Of a stretch of 21,115 nt of DNA, positions 1-5,761 are shown piece by piece (position 1 is the first letter of the stretch; each line of letters begins with the position of its first letter). The translations under genes and the position numbers were made by a program. Origin of the DNA: a virus. Under the pieces are notes generated by a model. That model was given only the letters and a program-made list of their open reading frames with translations, had not been told where the DNA came from and ran no database searches. The stretch covers positions 1 to 21,115 of the IMG/VR virus record IMGVR_UViG_3300020215_000152. One strand, 5' to 3'.

Positions 1-2
1 TT

Positions 3-212
3 GAGTACTGCTCGCCACCCCGTCCGCATACGGGCAATTGGTGGGTTGTGCTCGTGCGCAAGCCTGGTACCCAGGGACCCGCTGTCTACCGCTCCATCCG
101 CTACCACGCGGGCCAGTGGCAAATAAGGCCTACGCCCAGGGACGTCGTTGACCGCTTCATGAAGGCGCCAATTACGGCTAACGACAACGCTGGAGCCCCC
201 GACGATGAGTGA
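3..212 (+). CDS. C-terminal part of an unidentified protein (truncated by window edge)
   Basis: An open frame runs from the window edge to TGA at 210-212 and gives the last 69 residues of a protein whose start lies outside. I do not recognise it. The visible part begins with a Trp/Val-rich stretch (NWWVVLVRKPG), continues with a basic/aromatic segment (YRSIRYHAGQWQIRPTP) that looks folded, and ends in a polar, probably disordered tail containing the tripeptide NDN. The stop overlaps the next gene's ATG by 8 bp, which implies translational coupling and places it in the replication operon. The other two forward frames are closed by stops within the first 170 bases. Confidence 0.6.
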   Translation, partial: EYCSPPRPHTGNWWVVLVRKPGTQGPAVYRSIRYHAGQWQIRPTPRDVVDRFMKAPITANDNAGAPDDE

Positions 213-768
213 CTACGCTTCTCTTACGAGAAAGGTCCGCGCCGTATTGGAGCTGTTTAAGGACAATGACCACGAGGCGGGGGAGATGATTTTGTCCATC
301 ATTGCCAAGCACAATGGACGGAAAGGTGGGCGCCCGCCAGGTGGGGGTGGGGGTGCACCGGAAACCAGGTTTAAACCAGGTTATAACCAGGTTATTGGGG
401 ACCCCAATATAGATCTTATTCTTACTCCGGATCCGGATCAGATCTCAGATACCCAGGAAAACCAGGTTTCCACTTCACCGCAGTACAGTGCTGCATTCCT
501 GGCTTTCTGGGCGAAGTACCCGCGCAAGACCGGCAAGGGCGAGGCGTGGTCCTCCTGGCGGCGCAAGATTGCGGCAGGCGACGCTCCCGCGATTATGCGC
601 GCACTGGAATGGCAGACCCGTAGCCACGACTGGACCAAGAACGGCGGGCAATACGTTCCCATGCCTGCCACGTACCTGAATCAACGGCGCTGGGAGGACG
701 AACCACCGCGTGGATCGCAGCCCGCCAATAGCAACGGAATCTCGTACGCAACAAGGAGCGCAAAGTGA
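205..768 (+). CDS. O-like phage replication protein (putative origin-binding / helicase-loading protein)
   Basis: 187 residues. The C-terminal part (about residues 93-168: FLAFWAKYPRK, then WQTRSHDWTKNGGQYVPMPATYLNQRRWEDE) matches the pattern typical of the C-terminal region of phage replication O/helicase-loader proteins: an aromatic FW..YPRK helix, then a Pro/Trp-rich YLN..RW.DE end. Residues 1-40 are a short helical segment. Residues 41-92 are a linker with a run of glycines and no obvious fold. The linker DNA carries palindromic iterons (see the origin entry), as in the lambda O gene. The position directly upstream of and overlapping the DnaB gene supports a role in bringing helicase to the origin. 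The N-terminus is shorter than a usual winged-helix domain, so origin binding by this protein is inferred. The start ATG overlaps the previous stop by 8 bp. Confidence 0.7.
   Translation: MSDYASLTRKVRAVLELFKDNDHEAGEMILSIIAKHNGRKGGRPPGGGGGAPETRFKPGYNQVIGDPNIDLILTPDPDQISDTQENQVSTSPQYSAAFLAFWAKYPRKTGKGEAWSSWRRKIAAGDAPAIMRALEWQTRSHDWTKNGGQYVPMPATYLNQRRWEDEPPRGSQPANSNGISYATRSAK
363..393. repeat. Three tandem palindromic iterons, 11-bp period
   Basis: AACCAGGTT occurs three times with 2-bp spacers (TA/TT-type), one helical turn apart, so proteins bound to them would line up on one face of the helix. The first copy extends to AAACCAGGTTT and the same 11-mer recurs at 459-469. I saw no further copy in the window, which fits a single-site cis element. 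Confidence 0.8.
363..468. other. Candidate replication origin inside the O-like gene
   Basis: Seen directly: the 9-bp odd palindrome AACCAGGTT at 363-371, 374-382 and 385-393 (exact 11-bp period), then a 15-bp palindrome ATTGGGG-A-CCCCAAT at 394-408. Next come a 21-bp tract at 406-426 with only 4 G/C bases, a 12-bp palindrome TCCGGATCCGGA at 426-437, paired AGATCT sites at 411-416 and 440-445, and a fourth AACCAGGTT at 460-468. The three tandem copies lie in three different reading frames of the host gene, so conservation of the DNA rather than of a peptide repeat is implied. Iterons next to an AT-rich unwinding region within the initiator gene's linker is the known lambda origin layout. Origin function here is inferred. 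Confidence 0.6.
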
Positions 769-2105
769 GAGAGGCGCCGAGTTCAATTCCGGATGAAATG
801 GTTGTCCTTGGTACTGCCCTGGTATCCCCGGAGCGCGCTGAGAACGAAATCTCCGAGCTAGTCGAAGACGACTTCATTCTCCCTGCCCACCGGGAGATCT
901 GGCACGGCATGCGTGCCATTGCGAATAGGAAGCGCGTGGTTGACATTATCGGCCTGGCTGGGGAGTTGGGCCAGTCTGGCGCAATCTCGCGCCTGGAGGG
1001 CGGAGAGGGCTATTTGGTGACGTTGGCGGGCTTCGCCGTCCATCCCGACATCCTTGGCCAGTACGTGGCGAAGGTCCGGGAGAAGTCCACGGCGCGTCGT
1101 CTGCTGCTCCTCTGCGCTGAAACTCAGGCATCGGTCTATGCCAACCGGGACATCGACGAGGTCATATGCCACGCCAGGGCCCAACTGGGCGACCTGGAGG
1201 CGCACGCGGGGCGAGAGGGTCCCGTCACGCTGGGAGACGTCCTGCCCGACGTGCTGGCCAATATCGAGGCCCGCCAACGCTCGCCCCATGAGCATGCTAT
1301 CCAGACCGGCCTACGGTCGTTCGACCAACTCACCGGCGGCCTGCGCCCGGGGAAGCTGGTCGTCGTGGGCGGATTGCCTGGCATGGGCAAGACCGCATGG
1401 GCCGTTAACGTCTGCGGGTTCAGCGCATCCAAGGGTGTCCCCACGCTGGTCGTTTCGCTGGAAATGGGTCGTGAAGAGCTGGCTGAGCGTTGGCTTTCGC
1501 GCGGCTCCCATGTGCCAGCCTCAGAGATCGCCTCCGGCGCCGCAGCCGCCAGCCGCGAGTCTATGGCTGCGATATTCCGTTGCGGTGGTGAGGTAGGCGA
1601 ATTCCCCCTTTGGGTGGATGACCAGTCGCGGACCCTGTCGCGCATTGTCGGCAATATCCGGCGCTGGTGGGTCCGTAATGTCTTCGGCAAGGGGCACAAG
1701 CTTGGCCTGGTGGCGATTGACTACCTGACGCTTATCAAGGCGGACGGCAGGTCAGAGACACGGGCCATCGAGGTGGGTGAGATGTCGCGCTCGTTCAAGC
1801 TCCTGGCGCGCGAGCTACGCATCCCGGTGGTCCTCCTGTCCCAGCTTAATCGCCTGGCGGCCCGCGAGAACCGGAGGCCCATTGAATCGGACCTTCGTGA
1901 CTCCGGTGCAGTTGAACAGGACGCAGACATGATCATTTTCCCCTGGCGCGAGTTTCCCAAGGACGAAATGGGCAACGCCATGGTCAATGAAAGTGGCGAG
2001 GCTGAGTGGATTGTTGCCAAGAACCGACAGGGCCCGAAAGGTACGGCCCGCTGTTATTGGCAGGCCCCGGAAATGGGCTTTTACGACGTGGAAGATAATT
2101 ACTAA
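765..2105 (+). CDS. dnaB: Replicative DNA helicase, DnaB family
   Basis: 446 residues, the normal DnaB length. An N-terminal all-helical DnaB domain (about residues 8-145) is followed by a linker and a RecA-like C-terminal domain from about residue 180. Visible motifs: Walker A GGLPGMGKT (202-210), the SLEM glutamate (E233), Walker B LGLVAIDYL (D319), the SQLNR motif (359-363), SDLRDSGAVEQDAD (375-388) and the KNRQGPKG segment (419-426) with the conserved Lys and Arg near the intersubunit ATP site. It acts as a hexamer that unwinds the fork using ATP. The start is GTG in a GTGA overlap with the upstream O-like gene, with the Shine-Dalgarno AAGGAG at 752-757. It is presumably loaded by that neighbour and uses host primase and polymerase, since neither is seen in this window. 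Confidence 0.96.
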   Translation: MREAPSSIPDEMVVLGTALVSPERAENEISELVEDDFILPAHREIWHGMRAIANRKRVVDIIGLAGELGQSGAISRLEGGEGYLVTLAGFAVHPDILGQYVAKVREKSTARRLLLLCAETQASVYANRDIDEVICHARAQLGDLEAHAGREGPVTLGDVLPDVLANIEARQRSPHEHAIQTGLRSFDQLTGGLRPGKLVVVGGLPGMGKTAWAVNVCGFSASKGVPTLVVSLEMGREELAERWLSRGSHVPASEIASGAAAASRESMAAIFRCGGEVGEFPLWVDDQSRTLSRIVGNIRRWWVRNVFGKGHKLGLVAIDYLTLIKADGRSETRAIEVGEMSRSFKLLARELRIPVVLLSQLNRLAARENRRPIESDLRDSGAVEQDADMIIFPWREFPKDEMGNAMVNESGEAEWIVAKNRQGPKGTARCYWQAPEMGFYDVEDNY

Positions 2106-2148
2106 GTTTCGGTTGACTGATATTGGGCGTTGTTGCATGGAGGGTTCG

Positions 2149-2634
2149 ATGAAACGAGGAACGCTAAAGGACGCGATTCTCTTTCTTTATCGACAAGGGA
2201 AGACGTACCGGGAGATTGCAGCGGCGGTTGAGCGTCCGCCGACGTCGATAGGGGCCATACTGGCCGAGGCCCGCAGGGCGGGTGAGCTTGATGGGCCGCT
2301 GCGTACCCCGGGCCCACGCAGCGCTGTTATGCGTCCCCGCGTAGTCGAGCTGGCCAAGGGCGGCATGGGCCCCGATGACATCGCCAGGGAGATTGGCTCA
2401 ACCAGGCAAAGCGTGATGAACGCTCTTCGTATCGCCCGTCTGAAAGGCGAACTACCTCCTTTAGCGGCGGGCGCCTACCCGGACGGTCGCGAGCGCGACG
2501 AAGACAACAACGTGATTGGCAAGATCAAGCTCTCCAGGGAGAGCTGCCCGGTCTGCGAGCTTCGCGGCGACCACGAGTGTTTGCCCGGGTTGAATTACTA
2601 CATTGAGCAACGGCGTCCCGTGGACGTCCTGTAA
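2149..2634 (+). CDS. DNA-binding protein with two tandem HTH modules and a Cys cluster
   Basis: 161 residues from ATG 2149, chosen because GGAGGG sits at 2139-2144; an in-frame ATG at 2137 is possible. The protein holds two similar helix-turn-helix units: residues about 6-43 (LYRQGKTYREIAAAVERP, ending AEARRAGEL) and about 62-98 (LAKGGMGPDDIAREIGSTRQ, ending RIARLKGEL). Both follow the pattern G-x3-5-IA-x2-(I/V)-x5-I/V-x3-L-x2-AR-x2-GEL, so they look like an internal duplication. A Cys-rich end (SCPVCELRGDHECLPG) may bind zinc. The family is not known to me. A role as early transcriptional regulator, or even as small-terminase-like DNA-recognition protein, is inference from the HTH content alone. 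Confidence 0.75.
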   Translation: MKRGTLKDAILFLYRQGKTYREIAAAVERPPTSIGAILAEARRAGELDGPLRTPGPRSAVMRPRVVELAKGGMGPDDIAREIGSTRQSVMNALRIARLKGELPPLAAGAYPDGRERDEDNNVIGKIKLSRESCPVCELRGDHECLPGLNYYIEQRRPVDVL

Positions 2635-2646
2635 GAAGGGGAAACA

Positions 2647-2862
2647 ATGGAAAAGAAACCGTTCGATGGCATTGAGCTTGGCGGCCTGTGGGAATTGGCC
2701 GGCGGCAAAGGATTCAGCGGCATGTTTGGCAAGGCCAAATTGCTGGTGCTCAAGAACAACTACAAAGAGGCCGGAAGCAAGCAGCCGGATTACCGAATCT
2801 TCGTAGTGAAGGCGGAGCCCCGCGGCGACAAGGCGGGTGGTACTGGTGATGAATCCTTCTGA
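2647..2862 (+). CDS. Small conserved phage protein, beta-rich, function unknown
   Basis: 71 residues starting at ATG 2647 behind the purine-rich AGAAGGGG (2633-2640). The middle (KLLVLKNNYKEAGSKQPDYR, then IFVVKAE) resembles the short OB-like or DUF736-like phage proteins in which a strand, a charged loop with QPDYR and a second strand recur. This resemblance is from memory and partial. No catalytic residues are evident. The 3' end overlaps the next gene by 14 bp, so it belongs to the same operon. Position in the replication region would suit a nucleic-acid-associated role, but that is speculative. Confidence 0.65.
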   Translation: MEKKPFDGIELGGLWELAGGKGFSGMFGKAKLLVLKNNYKEAGSKQPDYRIFVVKAEPRGDKAGGTGDESF

Positions 2863-3037
2863 TCTGCTGCTAGTCGACCTGCCGACGGTCCGAGAGGACG
2901 AGGCGCGCGAACTGTTGGGGACGTTCGAACGGGCGTTGGAACGGGCACAGGAACTTGAAATGGATCTCATTGACGCCCGTCAGCGGGTAACCCAGGCCCG
3001 TGAGCGAGTACTTGAACGCCTGGGGGTCAGGCTCTAG
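2849..3037 (+). CDS. Small coiled-coil protein, function unknown
   Basis: 62 residues from ATG 2849. An in-frame GTG at 2837 would add four residues, but the purine-rich AAGGCGGG lies right at that GTG and so serves the ATG better. After a short acidic N-terminus the whole chain is one strongly predicted amphipathic helix (from about EDEAR to the C-terminus) rich in Glu, Arg and Leu, typical of a coiled coil. No family is recognised. The stop TAG shares its last base with the GTG start of the next gene (TAGTG), indicating coupled translation. Confidence 0.6.
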   Translation: MNPSDLLLVDLPTVREDEARELLGTFERALERAQELEMDLIDARQRVTQARERVLERLGVRL

Positions 3038-3396
3038 TGGCCCGCGGCCTGGCGGCGTCGGAGTTACTTAGACGCGCCAGGGAGCTGATCCGGGAGAAAG
3101 GATTGGCCAAGGGCAACCGCCCGACCGTAGCGCTGGGGTCGATGGCCGACATGATGTGGTGGGGGCGGGCTCGCGCATGCCTGGAATGGGCGGCGTATGA
3201 GACAGGACGGAAGGCCATAGCGCTTGACGGCGGGTGGTCAAGGCCTCCGGACGCGGTGGCAGAGGGGATGGGGATCCTGGCGACGATGCAAATGTTTAAC
3301 AAGGCAATCGAGGTGGCCGAGACAATCGAGCTAGCAGAGGAAGAAGAGAAAGCGGCGGCAAAGAGGCCGAAGAGGGCAAAGAAGAATGCAACCTGA
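3037..3396 (+). CDS. Hypothetical protein with charged C-terminal tail
   Basis: 119 residues with a GTG start in a TAGTG overlap. Residues 1-100 look folded and mostly helical (SELLRRARELIREKG; MWWGRARACLEWAAYE). The last 20 residues are a Glu run followed by a Lys/Arg/Ala-rich tail, suggesting nucleic-acid or protein contact through a flexible end. I do not recognise a family or catalytic motif. The 3' end overlaps the 34-residue membrane peptide gene by 11 bp. Gene status rests on length, coupling and the absence of any better frame. Confidence 0.6.
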   Translation: MARGLAASELLRRARELIREKGLAKGNRPTVALGSMADMMWWGRARACLEWAAYETGRKAIALDGGWSRPPDAVAEGMGILATMQMFNKAIEVAETIELAEEEEKAAAKRPKRAKKNAT

Positions 3397-3490
3397 GAAC
3401 CCAGTCGTAACGGCGGTCATGATTGTCTTTGTGACCATGTGCTACGTGGGGCTGTTTTGTGTGGCGGCGTTCCTGGCGATGGTTCCATGA
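3386..3490 (+). CDS. 34-residue single-span membrane peptide
   Basis: ATG at 3386, TGA at 3488-3490. The product begins MQPENPVV, runs through one uncharged hydrophobic segment of about 22 residues (TAVMIVFVTM, then CYVGLFCVAAFLAM) and ends in VP. It fills exactly the gap between two flanking genes, overlapping the upstream gene by 11 bp and sharing an ATGA with the downstream start at 3487, which is the pattern of a real translated gene in this operon. No strong Shine-Dalgarno is present; GAAGAG at 3369-3374 is too distant, so coupling is likely. Function unknown. A host membrane or lysis-related role is only a guess. Confidence 0.55.
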   Translation: MQPENPVVTAVMIVFVTMCYVGLFCVAAFLAMVP

Positions 3491-4185
3491 AACTGGGCGC
3501 CCAAGACGCCATCCAGCGAGTCCTCCGGGCGCAGCGGGCGCAGCGAACGACTCACGATGAATTGGTCCGATGCCTATCGGCGGCGCTGAAGCCAGGCGGG
3601 TCCGTCCGCTGGGTGCATGTACGGCGGGCGCTGTTCCTGGCCGGACACGGGCGGGCGAAGTCCCATGCGATAGCGTTGGCCATATACGAGGCCTTCCCGG
3701 ACGCGCGTCTGTCGCGGGAGGGTACGCGCCAGAGAGGACCGCGCAATGTAGTGGGCGTGTCGCTGGCGTCTTCGCTGGCGGACATGCGCCGGCAATTGGC
3801 AGCCAAGTGGGAGGCCATCATGGAGCATGAGGGTATGCCCGCGGAGCTACCCGGGATTGCAACCGAGTACACCACTCCGCTGCTGCGCAATGAGCATGGC
3901 GACGACGGCCGCGCCGAGAATCAGCACACGCCCAATCGCCTAGAAAAGCTGGTCAAAGCGGTGCACGCCCGCAAGGAGTGGGCCGGGCACTACTACGGCA
4001 AAGCAACTGACTACCTGTGGTCCTGCAATTGGTCGGAGTTCCCTGACGTACACCGGGATATCTGGGCTCTGCATTGCGAGGGCGCGACGCGACAGGAGAT
4101 TGCTATCGAACTGGGGATTGGCGAGCGGGTGGTGAGAACGAGGATTGATTATCACAGGGCCCGCGCAGGGCTTGTGCACCAATGA
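3487..4185 (+). CDS. HTH-containing DNA-binding protein, function unknown
   Basis: 232 residues from ATG 3487, selected for its ATGA overlap; an in-frame upstream extension would run through the membrane peptide. The N-terminal ~75 residues are basic and helical (IQRVLRAQRAQRTTHDELVR). The middle is variable. The C-terminus (about 196-228) carries a clear helix-turn-helix (EGATRQEIAIELGIGERVVR) followed by a basic helix, as in sigma-factor region 4 or small regulators. Plausible roles are a late-gene regulator or a small-terminase-like protein; the sequence does not decide. It overlaps the methyltransferase start by 4 bp. Confidence 0.7.
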   Translation: MKLGAQDAIQRVLRAQRAQRTTHDELVRCLSAALKPGGSVRWVHVRRALFLAGHGRAKSHAIALAIYEAFPDARLSREGTRQRGPRNVVGVSLASSLADMRRQLAAKWEAIMEHEGMPAELPGIATEYTTPLLRNEHGDDGRAENQHTPNRLEKLVKAVHARKEWAGHYYGKATDYLWSCNWSEFPDVHRDIWALHCEGATRQEIAIELGIGERVVRTRIDYHRARAGLVHQ

Positions 4186-4883
4186 CCATTGGCAGTCTGT
4201 TCAGCGGGATTGGCGGGCTCGAGCTGGGACTAGAGATGTGCGGCCTTGGCCCGGTCAAATGGCAGGCCGAACAGGATCCGTACGCAAGCGCAGTGCTGGC
4301 CAAGCACTGGCCGACGGTGAAGCGATACACGGACGTAAGGGAGATTAATGAGCAAGCAGAGCGCGTCGACGTCATTTGCGGAGGATTCCCCTGTCAGGAC
4401 ATCTCGAGCGCCGGACATCGCGTCGGTATCGCCGGCCAACGATCAGGGCTTTGGAAGGAATACGCAAGGATCGTTCGTGCACTTCGACCCCGGTACGTAT
4501 TCGTGGAAAACGTCGCAGACCTCTGTCGGCGGGGAATCGACGTTGTTCTCGGGGACTTGGCCGAGATGGGGTTCGATGCGGAGTGGGGCGTGCTGGGAGC
4601 GTGCGCCGTTGGTGCCTCACATCGACGGTCCAGAGTGTTCATTCTGGCGCACTCCGACCGCGTCAGACTACAAGCGTGGATCGACGGATCAGCGGCGCTA
4701 TCCGGGGGACAAGCGGGGCCGGACGCTCAATGCGGCCTTGGCTGGATATCCGAACCCAACGTGGGTCGAGTGGTTGATGGGTTTCCCAGGCCAGTGGACC
4801 GAACTAGATGCCTCGGAAATGCCGTTGTCCCGCAGCAAGCGGCGCTTGCCTGGCGGACGCTAATCGCAAGGGCCCACCAATGA
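4182..4883 (+). CDS. DNA (cytosine-5) methyltransferase, compact form
   Basis: 233 residues. C5-MTase motifs appear in order: I FSGIGG (7-12, AdoMet binding), IV GGFPCQDIS (67-75) with catalytic C71, VI ENV (109-111), VIII HRRSRVFILA (147-156), and IX/X region RCLGNAVVPQQAA (209-221). It transfers a methyl group from AdoMet to cytosine C5, most likely to shield phage DNA from host restriction. The space for a target recognition domain, between residue 157 and about 190, is only some 35 residues, far below the ~100 or more of classic family members. From base 4348 to 4863 the same DNA encodes a second protein in the +1 frame. The start and stop are both in ATGA overlaps with neighbours. Confidence 0.93.
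   Translation: MTIGSLFSGIGGLELGLEMCGLGPVKWQAEQDPYASAVLAKHWPTVKRYTDVREINEQAERVDVICGGFPCQDISSAGHRVGIAGQRSGLWKEYARIVRALRPRYVFVENVADLCRRGIDVVLGDLAEMGFDAEWGVLGACAVGASHRRSRVFILAHSDRVRLQAWIDGSAALSGGQAGPDAQCGLGWISEPNVGRVVDGFPRPVDRTRCLGNAVVPQQAALAWRTLIARAHQ
4337..4343 (+). promoter_or_regulatory. Shine-Dalgarno of the overlapping gene inside the methyltransferase
   Basis: AAGGGAG lies 4 nt upstream of ATG 4348 and has a near-perfect match to the anti-SD. It sits within the methyltransferase codons for DVREI, yet serves the +1 frame. This argues that the overlapping frame is translated from its own start. Confidence 0.7.
4348..4863 (+). CDS. Protein encoded wholly within the methyltransferase gene in the +1 frame
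   Basis: 171 residues, ATG 4348 to TAA 4861-4863, with SD AAGGGAG. The sequence is not that of a random frame. It contains motif strings I associate with a recurrent phage protein found beside or inside C5-methyltransferase genes: MSKQSASTSFAED at the start, SWKTSQ (52-57), FSGTWPRWGSMRSG (67-80), WRTPTASDYKRG (100-111) and NPTWVEWLMGFPGQW (136-150). The Trp-rich motif is read from the same bases as the methyltransferase EPNVGRVVDGFP segment, so both frames carry conserved-looking blocks. Function unknown. A target-recognition or accessory subunit of the methyltransferase supplied in trans is a hypothesis. Sequencing frameshift is unlikely because both frames stay motif-bearing to their ends. 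Confidence 0.75.
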   Translation: MSKQSASTSFAEDSPVRTSRAPDIASVSPANDQGFGRNTQGSFVHFDPGTYSWKTSQTSVGGESTLFSGTWPRWGSMRSGACWERAPLVPHIDGPECSFWRTPTASDYKRGSTDQRRYPGDKRGRTLNAALAGYPNPTWVEWLMGFPGQWTELDASEMPLSRSKRRLPGGR

Positions 4884-5200
4884 AGCACAAAGATCTGTTA
4901 GAGCGCTACCCTGAGCTGTATTCCGATCTGCCATACGGCATTGAATGCGGCGAAGGCTGGGGCCCGCTGCTAGATGACCTATCGCAGGTGCTGACGGCAA
5001 TCGGTGGCGTGCGCGCCGCCCAGGTCAAAGAGAAGTTCGGGACCTTGCGTTTCTATATCGATGGCCACGGTCCAGGCGTCGACTCCGCGATCCGCATGGC
5101 CGAGATCATCAGCGCGCATACGTGCGAGGGCTGCGGCAAGCAGGGCAAGCTTCGCCAGGGAAGCTGGTGGCGGACCCTTTGCGATAAGTGTCACCAATGA
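4880..5200 (+). CDS. Conserved phage protein with C-terminal zinc-ribbon-like Cys pairs
   Basis: 106 residues from ATG 4880 (ATGA overlap). It fits a phage family recognisable by a YPELY..LPYGIECGEGW opening, a central VKEKFGTLRFYI motif (about residues 49-60) and an AE..S..TCEGCG ending. Two CxxC pairs (CEGCG near 80; CDKC near 102) could hold one zinc ion. The biochemical role of this family is not known to me. It is frequently seen among small accessory genes of phages, which matches its place here between methyltransferase and packaging genes. Confidence 0.8.
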   Translation: MKHKDLLERYPELYSDLPYGIECGEGWGPLLDDLSQVLTAIGGVRAAQVKEKFGTLRFYIDGHGPGVDSAIRMAEIISAHTCEGCGKQGKLRQGSWWRTLCDKCHQ

Positions 5201-5442
5201 GCAAGGTATCCAAGGCAGTCGACGCTGCCGTTGACGCCATCGCCGCGCAGATTGACCACCTGTCCGCGTCTACCCCGCTAACCGATGAACAAGCGCGCCA
5301 GCTCACGGAGCTTACGCGGGTTCTGGCGACCATTGAAAATAGCCGCGTGTCCGCCGTCGTATCGCTATTGGTGGGCCGCAAGAGACTGGAGGACCTGTCA
5401 CCTAATGACTTTCAGGGTTTGCTTAAGGCATTGACAGAATGA
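5197..5442 (+). CDS. Small helical protein, function unknown
   Basis: 81 residues from ATG 5197 (ATGA overlap both ends). It is almost entirely helical by composition: an Ala/Asp-rich first helix (AVDAAVDAIAAQIDHLSAS), a second helix after a TPLTDEQ cap, then RKRLEDLSPNDFQGLLKAL. There are no Cys, no membrane segment and no recognised motif. It might form a helical bundle or dimer. No reliable family assignment. Confidence 0.65.
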   Translation: MSKVSKAVDAAVDAIAAQIDHLSASTPLTDEQARQLTELTRVLATIENSRVSAVVSLLVGRKRLEDLSPNDFQGLLKALTE

Positions 5443-5723
5443 CGAAGGGGGTTGATGTGCCTGAGCAAACGCCTGGTTGGCAGGACGGATACCGGGAGGC
5501 GATCGATGATGTGGAGAGACTGATCAAGGTGTGGGTGGGCTGCGCCCGCCTGGACGCCAGGAAGCGCGGGATCTCCGGCGAGGAATGGGATGCGGCGGTG
5601 CAGGAGGAAAGCGCCAACGCCCTTGACCGACTGCGGCGGGCCATCAAGTTCATGGGCGAATTCCCTAAGCGTAACGTGAACTTCGATGATGAGACTACGG
5701 ACGTACGCCCGCTGATGGATTAG
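5439..5723 (+). CDS. Hypothetical small acidic-helical protein
   Basis: 94 residues if started at ATG 5439, which shares ATGA with the previous gene. However, the best Shine-Dalgarno, AAGGGGG (5444-5450), sits 6 nt upstream of an in-frame GTG at 5457, which would give 88 residues, so the start is uncertain. The product has a long helical region (WQDGYREAIDDVERLIKVWV; EEWDAAVQEESANALDRLRR) and a polar acidic tail (FDDETTDVRPLMD). I do not recognise a family. Confidence 0.6.
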   Translation: MTKGVDVPEQTPGWQDGYREAIDDVERLIKVWVGCARLDARKRGISGEEWDAAVQEESANALDRLRRAIKFMGEFPKRNVNFDDETTDVRPLMD

Positions 5724-5761
5724 GCTTGCGTTCTGTGACTAAATGGGAGAGTATTAGTCAC

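Noticed and set aside
4376-4777. Third forward frame also open through the methyltransferase (133 codons)
   Set aside because: Composition is Arg/Ser/Gly-rich with no motif and no ribosome site. Open by chance in GC-rich DNA, unlike the +1 frame at 4348.
4182-4883. Sequencing frameshift joining the methyltransferase to the +1 frame
   Set aside because: Frame 0 keeps motifs VI, VIII and X after the point where the +1 frame begins, and the +1 frame has its own start and ribosome site, so no single frameshift explains both.
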